A DNA stretch of 64,000 bases, taken from assembly GCA_964344305.1 (NCBI GenBank), contig CAYFMT010000015.1, forward strand, positions 1 to 64,000. Reading direction: 5' to 3'. The DNA comes from JABMOV01 sp964344305. Lineage in GTDB: Bacteria; Fidelibacterota; Marinisomatia; Marinisomatales; JABMOV01. Within the stretch, counting starts at the first letter, position 1; each line of letters begins with the position of its first letter. Position numbers and translations under genes: made by a program. The notes under the pieces are model-generated. The model saw only the letters and a program-made list of their open reading frames with translations. It was not told the origin of the DNA and ran no database searches. Below, piece after piece: positions 8,140 through 16,720 of the stretch.

Positions 8140-9123
8140 ATGAGAAGAACAATGCACAAAGAAGTCGTGTTAAGTATTGATGTTGGTGGAACCAATACTG
8201 TTTTTGGATTGGTGGATTCCGCAGGTCACTGCGAGTATAAAAATTCTATTCCTACCAAATCTGAACAACTTGCAGAAGGATTATTCCACAAGGTGTTTTC
8301 TATTCTTGAACAGGATAAAGCGTCATGGGAAAGAAGCGGGACGTTGAAAGGGGTGGGAATTGGAGCGCCCAATGCCAATTATTATACCGGTGACGTCAAA
8401 TCACCACCAAATCTTTCATGGACAGACATCAATCTCAGGGATTTTGTTCAAGAGATTCTGGACATACCTGTTGCTGTTACCAATGATGCCAATGCAGCTG
8501 CTCTTGGTGAAATGCACTATGGTGTAGCAAAAGACATGAGGCATTTTGTAGAGATAACACTGGGCACGGGATTAGGCAGTGGGATTGTTGTAGATGGTAA
8601 AGTCGTATACGGACACGATGGATTTGCTGGAGAATTAGGGCATGTGAACGCAATCCATGAAGGAAGAACCTGCGGTTGCGGAAACCATGGATGTCTCGAA
8701 ACATATGCATCAGCCACAGGGATTGTAAAAACAGCGATAGAAAGGTTAAGTGCAGACAAAAAAACCAGTGCATTAAGTAGTATAGACCCTGATAAACTTT
8801 CATCAAAAGATGTATTTCAAGCCGCTATTGATGGTGATGAGCTGTGTCAGGAGGTGTTCGAATGGACTGGTGAACTTCTTGGTCGAATACTTTCCAACAC
8901 TGTAGTACACACGTCACCAGAAGCGTTCATATTTTTTGGAGGTATGGCTCAGGCAGGGAATCTAATCCTCGACCCTGTAAAAAGGAGCCTGAATAAACAT
9001 GTCATGCCTGTCTTTAAAGGAAAAACTAAAGTTTTAAAATCGGGATTACCAGGTGATGATGCAGCCATCCTTGGAGCAGCGGCGCTTATCTGGGAGGAGC
9101 TGAAATCAGTTGACAGTTTGTAG
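8140..9123 (+). CDS. ROK-family sugar kinase, probably glucokinase
   Basis: The protein has 327 residues with the ASKHA ATP-binding loop DVGGTNTVFGLVD, the catalytic-Asp motif NDANAAALGE, the glycine loop LGTGLGSGIVVDG and the ROK signature ELGHV followed by the zinc site CGCGNHGCLETYAS. This is the pattern of ROK glucokinases; a related hexose or N-acetylhexosamine kinase, or the kinase half of another ROK enzyme, cannot be excluded. There is no helix-turn-helix, so it is not a ROK repressor. The start may be 8140 or the ATG four codons later. The last five codons and the stop lie inside a 7-bp-period repeat, so the C-terminus may vary between strains. Confidence 0.85.
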   Translation: MRRTMHKEVVLSIDVGGTNTVFGLVDSAGHCEYKNSIPTKSEQLAEGLFHKVFSILEQDKASWERSGTLKGVGIGAPNANYYTGDVKSPPNLSWTDINLRDFVQEILDIPVAVTNDANAAALGEMHYGVAKDMRHFVEITLGTGLGSGIVVDGKVVYGHDGFAGELGHVNAIHEGRTCGCGNHGCLETYASATGIVKTAIERLSADKKTSALSSIDPDKLSSKDVFQAAIDGDELCQEVFEWTGELLGRILSNTVVHTSPEAFIFFGGMAQAGNLILDPVKRSLNKHVMPVFKGKTKVLKSGLPGDDAAILGAAALIWEELKSVDSL

Positions 9124-9141
9124 TCATCAGTTGTCAGTCTT
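9107..9141. repeat. Degenerate heptamer repeat across the kinase stop codon
   Basis: The bases fall into a 7-bp period: CAGTTGA, CAGTTTG, TAGTCAT, CAGTTGT, CAGTCTT. The 12-mer TCAGTTGWCAGT occurs twice, 21 bp apart (9106 and 9127). The TAG stop of the sugar kinase is in the third unit. Confidence 0.7.
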
Positions 9142-9203
9142 CCCGTTGTCCTTCTCAAAAAACAATTGTGGATGGCATTGAACATTAATTACTAATTCAC
9201 AAT

Positions 9204-9235
9204 AACACATGAACACCCTAACACATTAACACGTT
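9204..9235. repeat. Degenerate 8-bp tandem repeat before the hydrolase gene
   Basis: AACAC recurs exactly every 8 bp at 9204, 9212, 9220 and 9228 (AACACATG, AACACCCT, AACACATT, AACACGTT), followed by a decayed fifth unit. It ends ten bases before the start codon of the next gene, so it would lie in its 5' untranslated region. Confidence 0.75.
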
Positions 9236-9244
9236 ACCACAACT

Positions 9245-10132
9245 ATGAAAATTCTTATATCCAATCTACCCAAAAACCCATGGTGGGGTCATGGAACCCC
9301 CATCTATGAAAATAACCCTGCAATGAAACATGGAGTTGTCCCAAACCAGGAATTGGTTGAGATTGAGATTTTTCTCTTGAAAAAACTGTTCGATAAACTA
9401 CCGTTTGAACTAATTGATCTGGATTTCCCTTATATACTGGATCAACATCATTTTGATTTACGAAAGCATGATTTTGTTTTTGTCAGGGATCTATTTATCA
9501 GCGATCAGAATGGGAATGTTATCATCTCAAAGTTTCGAGAAAAGGAACGGCAGATTGAAGCGGATATTATCCAGGTGATCCTGGATGCTCTTGGGTATAA
9601 CACACAACGCCTGCCGGAGAAGTCGGATTGCTATGCAGAAGGAGGGGAGTTTTATTACTGTCCCGGGGATAATATCCTTTTTGGTGGTGTGTCCAGAAAC
9701 AACAGGAATGGCACGGAAAAAGTAGCATCCCTTTTAAATGTAAAAGACCTGGTCATCATTGAATCAGACGCTTTTCATCTGGACACCATTTTTACCCCCG
9801 TCTTCAATGATAAGAAACAAACTGTAGCCGTTATTGCAGCCCTGGAACTCATGACTGCTGCCTCATCTGCAGGATTAACATCCTTCTGTGAGAAAAATGA
9901 TATTGTCCTGATTCCCGTAGATCCGGATGATGCCATTGGTACAGATAGCGAGCTGGGTGATTTTTCTGTGAATTGTTTGCCCTTGCCCGGGTATCTTATT
10001 GGTCCCGCTCGTTTTCGAAACAATGACGTAGCACCGATTCTAAAAAAATTGGATGTGAAACATATTACAATTCCTACAACACAGTTTCGATTGAGTGGTG
10101 GGGCGATTCACTGTCTGACGAATGAGTTGTAA
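9245..10132 (+). CDS. Amidinotransferase-fold hydrolase, dimethylargininase-like
   Basis: The 295-residue protein has the order of motifs of the guanidino-group-modifying enzyme superfamily: FVRDLFISDQNG, FREKERQIE, AEGGEF with the substrate-binding acidic residues, FHLDT with the catalytic His (H178) and GGAIHCLTNEL with the catalytic Cys (C290) close to the C-terminus. This suits dimethylarginine dimethylaminohydrolase or a related arginine/citrulline enzyme; the exact substrate is not clear. It is cytoplasmic, with no signal peptide. It stands alone between repeat-rich DNA and the efflux operon and has no arginine-catabolism genes beside it. The start at 9245 is the first ATG and matches the family N-terminus. 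Confidence 0.75.
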   Translation: MKILISNLPKNPWWGHGTPIYENNPAMKHGVVPNQELVEIEIFLLKKLFDKLPFELIDLDFPYILDQHHFDLRKHDFVFVRDLFISDQNGNVIISKFREKERQIEADIIQVILDALGYNTQRLPEKSDCYAEGGEFYYCPGDNILFGGVSRNNRNGTEKVASLLNVKDLVIIESDAFHLDTIFTPVFNDKKQTVAVIAALELMTAASSAGLTSFCEKNDIVLIPVDPDDAIGTDSELGDFSVNCLPLPGYLIGPARFRNNDVAPILKKLDVKHITIPTTQFRLSGGAIHCLTNEL

Positions 10133-10385
10133 TGATTAAGTAAAAAGTTCTATGATGAAGTTTTAAGATGACCGAGGAGGTTCTGTTATTTGAAGGAGAA
10201 TAAGAAATACTATTATTGTTAGCAGCGGTTTCGTTTTTTTGTGTAAATAGTACTAAAAGTATGATATCATGTAATTAATTGTCGGTTTTTTGTATCATGG
10301 GTGCTCAATTAACCCCTGATCCCATTTTCGCGACAGATCCAAATCTTTCCTTAATACGTCATCCTTCACACTTTAATTCTTCTTT
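10133..10385. other. Intergenic region upstream of the efflux regulator
   Basis: I see no gene here. The stretch is AT-rich with several T-runs and no stable hairpin. It must carry the promoter of the tetR-efflux operon, close to the operator-like sites at 10386-10422, but no promoter is strong enough to name. Confidence 0.4.
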
Positions 10386-10403
10386 ACTGACTGACCAGTC
10401 AGT
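10386..10403. promoter_or_regulatory. TetR-type operator, site 1
   Basis: ACTGACTG-AC-CAGTCAGT is an inverted repeat with 8-bp perfect arms and a 2-bp centre, located 30 bp before the tetR start codon. The ACTGACCAGTCAGT core is of the type bound by AcrR-like TetR repressors. This implies autoregulation of the regulator and the efflux genes behind it. Confidence 0.7.
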
Positions 10404-10404
10404 A

Positions 10405-10422
10405 ACTTACGGACTAGTCATT
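10405..10422. promoter_or_regulatory. TetR-type operator, site 2 (weaker copy)
   Basis: ACTTACGGACTAGTCATT matches site 1 at 14 of 18 positions and contains the perfect palindrome GACTAGTC. It begins exactly 19 bp after site 1, roughly two helical turns, so two repressor dimers could bind on nearly the same face of the DNA. It ends ten bases before the tetR start codon. Confidence 0.55.
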
Positions 10423-10432
10423 TGAGGAATAC

Positions 10433-11041
10433 ATGACCATAATGGAACGAAAAGAGCGCGAAAAAGAGTTTCGCCGACAATCTATATTGAAAGCTGCAGA
10501 ATCCATTTTTGCTCAAAATGGGCTACATAGCACAAATTTGGATGAGGTTGCTGAAAAGGCCGAAATCAGCAAAGGTACTATTTACCTTTATTTCGATAGC
10601 AAGGAAGATCTTTTCTTCTCTGTCATCGAAAACAAGTACCAGGATTATTTTCAGGAATTATCACAGGAATTAGACAGTGCAGGTTCCCTAGAGGATTTGG
10701 TGCAGAGACTCATCCGGTTTCAATTGAAACATTCGCAAAATCATTCACATTTTTTTCAGATCATGATGTCTGAACAGGGGAAAAACAGGCAATGTGCCCA
10801 GGATCAGCTTGAACGCGGATTTGTATTTAAGACAAAACAGGTGAATGATGTTGTAACAAAAGCAATGGATCGCTTTTTGAAAAACAGCACATCATCTTTT
10901 TCCGCACAAACACTTGCACTGAGCATTACCGGAACCATCAATGCACATGTCATGTCCTGGTTGATCTCTGGGAAGAACGGCAACATTGTGGATGCAGAGA
11001 ATGAAATACTTCAACTCATCTTATCAGGAATCAGAGGTTGA
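10433..11041 (+). CDS. TetR-family transcriptional regulator
   Basis: The N-terminal 60 residues are a classic TetR DNA-binding domain: ILKAAESIFAQNGLHSTNLDEVAEKAEISKGTIYLYFDSKEDLFFSVIE. The remaining 140 or so residues form a helical ligand domain with no recognisable specificity. At 202 residues it is of normal length. It is the first gene of an operon with TolC-like, membrane-fusion and RND pump genes (one base separates its stop from the next ATG), so it most likely represses its own efflux system through the tandem palindromes just upstream. The start is 10433 or the ATG three codons on. Confidence 0.9.
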   Translation: MTIMERKEREKEFRRQSILKAAESIFAQNGLHSTNLDEVAEKAEISKGTIYLYFDSKEDLFFSVIENKYQDYFQELSQELDSAGSLEDLVQRLIRFQLKHSQNHSHFFQIMMSEQGKNRQCAQDQLERGFVFKTKQVNDVVTKAMDRFLKNSTSSFSAQTLALSITGTINAHVMSWLISGKNGNIVDAENEILQLILSGIRG

Positions 11042-11042
11042 G

Positions 11043-12428
11043 ATGAAAAAATTACTATTCAACTCGCTGATTATTTCTGCAATTTTTTCACAGACAACCC
11101 TTGAACTATCACTGAACGACGCACTCAGTTTTGCAGAAAAAAACAACTTAACTGTTAAAAAAGCACATAATGATTTCGAGAAATCCATCGCTCAGAAAAA
11201 GGAAGCCCGATCAAGCGCGTATCCCGTGATTTCAGCGTTTGCCCAGGGAACAAAAAATCTGAGTATCGCTTCCCAGCCCATGCAGTTTCCAGTCCCGTTT
11301 GGTGTCCTGGATGATCAGGGGAATCCGGTGGCAACTCAGTTTAATCCAAACCTCCAGGAAACTGCCACAATACTGGTACCCGTTGATCTTCAATTCGGTC
11401 AGGACAATACGCTTGTTTATGGATTTTCCATCACACAACCCCTATTCGATGGAAGGGTTCTTGCCGCCCTGAGAAGTGCTGATACTTATGAGGATCTGGC
11501 ATGGTCAGGGTTACACTCGCAGATTGAAGTGGTATTGGAGCAAACCACAACCCAGTATTACACCGTCCTTGTGATGAAGCATGTGCTGGATGTCATGAAT
11601 ACTTCCCTTGAATTATCCAGGAGACATCTTGAGGATGCACAAGCGTTGTATTCCATAGGAACCCTATCGGAATTGTCTGTTATTCAGGCTGAAGTACAGG
11701 TGGCCAACGCAGAAACAATGGTGAGTCAGGCTCAAAAAAACCTGGAAATCACTCAAATTATGCTGAAACGGACCTGTGGGATTGAATTAAATACTACCCT
11801 GGATTTGACAGACAAGCTTGAAACAATTGATACACGGTTACCACCGTTTGAAGAATTATCAAGTATGCTCATTAAGAACCAGCCTGTGTTGCGACAACTG
11901 GATGCCACACAAAAGCTGATGAAAGAAAACATTCTATTAAAACGAGCCGAGTTTATGCCATCACTGGCATTAACAGGTAGTTACAGTCAACAACGACCTT
12001 ACAATGATGGTGCGTTTAACGATAGCGATTTCAGGGAAGCATCCTCCATTGGGCTCTCCCTTTCTTATCCAATTTTTAATGGATTTGGCTCCAAAGCTCG
12101 GCTTAAACAGGCAAAGGCAGACTATCAAAACAGTCAGTATACTTACATGGATACGGAAAATGCACTGCTCATGGAACTGTCCCAATTATATTATTCTGCC
12201 AGGGAATCCATAGACCGGATTGATGCTGGTCTCAAGCAGGTTGAACTGGCCATCAAGGCAGCAGACATGGCAGAATCGTTGTATCAAAAGGGAATGAATA
12301 CAGAATTGGAATACCAGGATGCTGTCAATGGACTGCACCAGGCTGAACTGGGACTGGCTCAGGCTTATCTTGAATATCACATCGCTGTTGCCGGTATTAC
12401 ACGCTCCACCGGTTTTGGAAAGAAATAA
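11043..12428 (+). CDS. TolC-family outer membrane efflux channel
   Basis: The protein has 461 residues from the ATG one base after the tetR stop. A signal peptide (MKKLLFNSLIISAIFSQ) is followed by two OEP repeats rich in Ala, Gln and Leu, with long amphipathic helices (for example LSELSVIQAEVQVANAETMV, and NTELEYQDAVNGLHQAELGL near the end). It should form the trimeric outer-membrane exit duct of the tripartite pump encoded next. A longer ORF from 10986 lies inside tetR and lacks the signal at its N-terminus, so it is not used. Confidence 0.9.
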   Translation: MKKLLFNSLIISAIFSQTTLELSLNDALSFAEKNNLTVKKAHNDFEKSIAQKKEARSSAYPVISAFAQGTKNLSIASQPMQFPVPFGVLDDQGNPVATQFNPNLQETATILVPVDLQFGQDNTLVYGFSITQPLFDGRVLAALRSADTYEDLAWSGLHSQIEVVLEQTTTQYYTVLVMKHVLDVMNTSLELSRRHLEDAQALYSIGTLSELSVIQAEVQVANAETMVSQAQKNLEITQIMLKRTCGIELNTTLDLTDKLETIDTRLPPFEELSSMLIKNQPVLRQLDATQKLMKENILLKRAEFMPSLALTGSYSQQRPYNDGAFNDSDFREASSIGLSLSYPIFNGFGSKARLKQAKADYQNSQYTYMDTENALLMELSQLYYSARESIDRIDAGLKQVELAIKAADMAESLYQKGMNTELEYQDAVNGLHQAELGLAQAYLEYHIAVAGITRSTGFGKK

Positions 12429-12438
12429 GAAGGATTAT

Positions 12439-13494
12439 ATGATGAATAAAGCAATTGGAATACTGTTGGTTATAGTGCTCATTGGGTGTAGTCAACAGTC
12501 TGAAAATAAACCAGTTATTGAAAAAGATGACATACTGCCTGAGATCCCTGTCCGTACAGCATTGATAGAAACTCAACCCTTTTCAGAAACCATACATGTC
12601 ATTGGAAAAACAGAAGCTGTCCGACGGGGCAATATCATTTTTGAAGTACCAGGGAAGGTTACGTCTATCTCCGTGGAGGCAAATGATGCGGTCAAAAAAG
12701 ATACAGAACTGGCACGATTGGATGCCGAGCATTATGACGCATTATATACGCTGGCAAAATCCTCTGTTGAAAAAGCAAGGAGAGATTATGAAAATGCCAA
12801 ATCCCTGTTTGAAACAAATGTGATTTCTCGTGAACAATTTGATCTTTCCAGGATTGGTAGGGACAACGCTGAATCGGGGTTTATCCAGGCACGCAAGGCT
12901 CTGGAGAATACACGACTAAAAGCTCCATTTCCTGGATCTATACTAAGCAGAAATTTGGAAATAGGTGATGTGGTTTCCCCGGCAGGGGCCATGGTTCCAC
13001 CATTTGAGATCGCTGATTTATCCAGTATCAAGATTATCGTATCTATACCTGAATCAAGAATTGGGCAGTTAAATGAGGGACAGGCAACAGACATTCGAAT
13101 TAAATCCCTTCCTGATAGGGTTTTTTCTGGTCAAATCCATCGTATTGGTTTGGCGACTCAACGATTAACAAATGCATTTGAGGTCGAGATCAGGCTGGAA
13201 AACACCAATCAACACATTAAGCTGGGAATGGTTGCAGATGTCTCCATTATCGTAAACGAGTGGGAAAATGCTATAGTATTGCCAATTTCAATCATCCATC
13301 AGGGGAATGAAGGCTCCTTCGTGTATCTTGAGAAAGATAACCATGCTTCAAAACGACCCATTGAGATTTTATCCCTGAATGGGAGTAACGCCCGAGTGAC
13401 AGGAGATATTCAACCTGGTGATGCCATCATTACCCATGGACACCACGATGTGAGAGATGGATCTAAACTCTCCATTATTGGGGATTCACAGTAA
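12439..13494 (+). CDS. RND efflux periplasmic adaptor (membrane fusion lipoprotein)
   Basis: This is a 351-residue adaptor. It begins with a lipoprotein signal ending LIGC, then the barrel-sandwich/lipoyl half motifs (GKVTSISVEANDAVKKDTELARLD and RLKAPFPGSILSRNLEIGDVVSPAG), an alpha-hairpin between them and a beta-barrel domain. It bridges the inner-membrane pump and the TolC-like channel. Two consecutive ATGs at 12439 and 12442 follow an AAGGA sequence; either may be used. The stop overlaps the pump gene's start (TAATG), consistent with stoichiometric expression. Confidence 0.9.
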   Translation: MMNKAIGILLVIVLIGCSQQSENKPVIEKDDILPEIPVRTALIETQPFSETIHVIGKTEAVRRGNIIFEVPGKVTSISVEANDAVKKDTELARLDAEHYDALYTLAKSSVEKARRDYENAKSLFETNVISREQFDLSRIGRDNAESGFIQARKALENTRLKAPFPGSILSRNLEIGDVVSPAGAMVPPFEIADLSSIKIIVSIPESRIGQLNEGQATDIRIKSLPDRVFSGQIHRIGLATQRLTNAFEVEIRLENTNQHIKLGMVADVSIIVNEWENAIVLPISIIHQGNEGSFVYLEKDNHASKRPIEILSLNGSNARVTGDIQPGDAIITHGHHDVRDGSKLSIIGDSQ

Positions 13495-16400
13495 TGAAAA
13501 TATCAGAAAAAGCCATTTATCATCCTGTACCAGTTCTCATTATACTGGTTGCTATTTTTGTTCTGAGCGTTATTTCATTTTTTATCCTGCCCCTTGAACT
13601 GGTCCCCGAAATTGAAGTGCCCTATGCATTCGTGAGCGCAGTCTATCCGGGAGCTGCGCCAACAGAAGTTGAATCGGATATCATTAAACCCATTGAAGAC
13701 AAGATTTCGCAATTAAGTGATCTGGAAACCGTCATAGGATATGCCATGCAGAACATGGCATTCATCACGGTGGAGTATTCCCCTGGAACGGACTTAAATA
13801 CGAGTATAGATGATTTAAAAGACAAAGTGAATGAAGCGATTCCGGAGTTGCCCAAGGATGTTCTGGATGTATCGGTGAAAGAGTTGGATTTCAATGATAT
13901 ACCCATATCGATTCTCAATATCTATGGGGATATTTCTCCTCGAGAAATTCGTATTCTTGGCGAAAATGTAAAAGACAGATTAACTCAGATTTCCGGAGTC
14001 AATGAGGTGGAAGTATTTGGCGGGGTTGAACGTGAAATTTCTGTTCAGGTCGATCCAAATCTTATTGCTGCAAATTCCTTAACCATTCCACAGGTAATTC
14101 GTGCGCTTCAGTTGAATAACAGCAACATGCCTGGAGGTGTTTTAAAACTCAATTCACAGGATATTCTTGTCCGAACCATTGGCAAATTCACTACTGTTAA
14201 TGATATTGCATCCATCATTGTGGGTATGGGGCCTTCAGGAAATCCCATAAGGTTGCATGATATTGCTAACGTTGTAGATGGCACTGAGGACATCACTTCC
14301 TATTCACGCTATATGGAATATTCAAGTGTTACTCTTCTCATCAGTAAAAGAAGAGGAGCCCACATTATTGAAACAACAGAGCGCATTGAAGAGGCTGTAG
14401 AAGAGGCTGCCAAATCATTCCCGCAGGGTATAGAATTTGCTTATACTGCTCGACAGGCAACGGATGTGGACCGTCAAAATCGGGAAGTAAACACCAATGC
14501 AGGTTGGGGAATAGTATTTGTCATCATCGTCCTGTTTTTTGGTATTGGATTTCGAAATGCTCTTCTGGTATCCATCGCGTTGCCATTTTCACTGATGATT
14601 TCCTTCCTTTTTATGTACATGTTTGGTATTGAGCGAACCAACATCTCCATGTTCGGTCTTATAATGGTTCTCGGGATTGTGGTGGATGGAGCCATTATTG
14701 TTGCAGAGTCCACCTACCGTCATATCGAGGAGGGAATGCGTCGTAAAGATGCTGCTGTCGCGTCCATGAGAGAAGTTGGCACTCCAATCATGACGGCTGT
14801 TATTACTACCATGGTGGCATTTGCACCCATCATTTACATGTCCGGTATTATGGGACAATTTCTCTCAGTGATACCAAAGGTTGTTATTTTTACACTCATT
14901 GGTGCATTTCTTGCTGATCATTTCTTGATTCCTGTAACTGCAGCCAGACTAATGAATCGATCCAGTGGAAAAGGAAAACTATCAGGTGACTGGTGGGGTA
15001 AGCGTTTATATAGAGCTGTACTGAAGTGGTCATTGAACCACCGGTTCACCGTATTATTTGGCTCATTTATGATCCTTTTTCTTAGCTTTGCTGCCGTGGG
15101 AGTTTCCATGTCTACCGACACAAAACTGGTGAAGGTGCAGATGTTTCCAAAGGTTCCGCAACCCCGTATTGTTGTGGATATTGCAAATGCACCTGGCTCG
15201 CAGATCGATAACACGGATCATTTCACAAGAAATATTGAATCATATCTGTTGGATATCCCTGAAGTGGAACGATTCGTTTCTACTGTCGGTGAAAGCGGTG
15301 TCCAGAATGTTCGGTTGGCACAGGGTGGGGGAATTGGTGCAGAAATTGCCCAGATCAATGTGGACCTGGTTGATAGAAAAGATCGATCCAGAACTGTAGA
15401 GGAAATCATCGATGAACTGAGGGATGAATTTGGAATGATTCCCGGTGTTCGTGTTACGTTCAGTTTGATTCAGGAAGGACCTCCCATACCGACGAATGTG
15501 GTGGTGGATATCGCAGGTGACAATCTCGCTGACATGGAGCTCGTAGGTGATATTCTAAAGGATCGAATGGAATCCATGGATGGTACAACGAATGTCACAT
15601 CGAGTCAGGGAACTAAGCGGACTGAATTCCAGGTGGAGGTTGATCATGAACGTGCTGCATGGTATGGCGTGACTGCAAACGATATCAGCCAAACCGTTAC
15701 ATCAGCGTTATTTGGTGTAGAAGCAACGGAATTCACTGATGGACTGGAGGATATCCCTGTGCGTGTGAAACTGGCGTCAGAAGGTGAAAGGGCCATGGAT
15801 GATATCCGCAACCTCCTGATTCCGAGTCCGGTTGGAAAACTCATACCATTTACGGATGTGGCTACTCTGAAACTGGCTGCTGGTGAAACATCTATTCAGC
15901 ATCGAAATTTTAAAAGAAACATCAGTATTTCCTGTGATTTGCTTCCCGGGTATGATGCAACAGACATTCAAAGGAAACTTACGCCATTTATTGATTCCAT
16001 GAACCTGCCTGGAGGCATCACGGTTGAATTTGGTGGAATTGAGGACGAAACGGTTGAATCATTTTCAAGCCTGGCACGTGCCATGTTGATTGGTTTTGTT
16101 ATTATTATCATTATTCTTGCTGCCCAATTCAAGTCCCTTAAACAACCTTTGATCATTGCCATAGCTATTCCACTATCATTTATTGGTGTAATATTTGGTT
16201 TAATGGTAACTCGTGTACCGTTTGGGCTCATGGCATTTTTTGGGGTAGTGGCCCTCATGGGTGTGGTGGTGAACGATGCCATTGTTCTCATCTCCTATGT
16301 CAATGACCTACGCAGAGGAGGGATGAAGATGTGGGATGCGCTCATTAAGGCCGGGCAGAACAGGTTAAGACCCATCATCCTTACAACCGTAACAACACTG

Positions 16401-16592
16401 GCAGGGATGATTCCTCTTGCGTTGAATATAGGAGGTGGAGGTGAATACTGGCGTCCATTGGCTGTGAGTCTAATATTTGGTCTGGCTATCGCATCATTCC
16501 TTACACTGATAGTCGTACCTGTGCTGTATTCATTATTTGAATCCAGAGGAGAGCGAAAAAGACTGGCGCAACTATCAAACCAGACACAGTAG
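13494..16592 (+). CDS. RND-family efflux pump, inner membrane subunit
   Basis: The 1032-residue protein has the full AcrB/MexB-type layout: two repeats of six membrane helices and two large periplasmic loops, opening with an N-terminal helix and LPLELVPEIEVPYAFV. The proton-relay motif in helix 4 reads GIVVDGAIIVAE, so D398 is kept while the second Asp of the usual DD pair is Gly399; this variant occurs in other RND branches. The second half has GVVVNDAIVLISYVNDLR. It exports drugs or other small amphiphiles with proton (or ion) drive; substrates are unknown. It is the last gene of the tetR operon. Confidence 0.92.
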   Translation: MKISEKAIYHPVPVLIILVAIFVLSVISFFILPLELVPEIEVPYAFVSAVYPGAAPTEVESDIIKPIEDKISQLSDLETVIGYAMQNMAFITVEYSPGTDLNTSIDDLKDKVNEAIPELPKDVLDVSVKELDFNDIPISILNIYGDISPREIRILGENVKDRLTQISGVNEVEVFGGVEREISVQVDPNLIAANSLTIPQVIRALQLNNSNMPGGVLKLNSQDILVRTIGKFTTVNDIASIIVGMGPSGNPIRLHDIANVVDGTEDITSYSRYMEYSSVTLLISKRRGAHIIETTERIEEAVEEAAKSFPQGIEFAYTARQATDVDRQNREVNTNAGWGIVFVIIVLFFGIGFRNALLVSIALPFSLMISFLFMYMFGIERTNISMFGLIMVLGIVVDGAIIVAESTYRHIEEGMRRKDAAVASMREVGTPIMTAVITTMVAFAPIIYMSGIMGQFLSVIPKVVIFTLIGAFLADHFLIPVTAARLMNRSSGKGKLSGDWWGKRLYRAVLKWSLNHRFTVLFGSFMILFLSFAAVGVSMSTDTKLVKVQMFPKVPQPRIVVDIANAPGSQIDNTDHFTRNIESYLLDIPEVERFVSTVGESGVQNVRLAQGGGIGAEIAQINVDLVDRKDRSRTVEEIIDELRDEFGMIPGVRVTFSLIQEGPPIPTNVVVDIAGDNLADMELVGDILKDRMESMDGTTNVTSSQGTKRTEFQVEVDHERAAWYGVTANDISQTVTSALFGVEATEFTDGLEDIPVRVKLASEGERAMDDIRNLLIPSPVGKLIPFTDVATLKLAAGETSIQHRNFKRNISISCDLLPGYDATDIQRKLTPFIDSMNLPGGITVEFGGIEDETVESFSSLARAMLIGFVIIIIILAAQFKSLKQPLIIAIAIPLSFIGVIFGLMVTRVPFGLMAFFGVVALMGVVVNDAIVLISYVNDLRRGGMKMWDALIKAGQNRLRPIILTTVTTLAGMIPLALNIGGGGEYWRPLAVSLIFGLAIASFLTLIVVPVLYSLFESRGERKRLAQLSNQTQ

Positions 16593-16720
16593 ATAATTAC
16601 CCGTTTTGTTGGATAGTGAAGGTTCCATAGATCGGTATGGATAGGATTATTATCACCAGCACATACCAATTAGAACCCTTTAATAAACAGTAAATATTTC
16701 AGTATTTTTCCCGACTAATA

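Noticed and set aside
14589..14858. Antisense ORFs within the RND pump gene
   Set aside because: They are frame shadows; the His- and Asn-rich composition is not protein-like and no start signals are seen.
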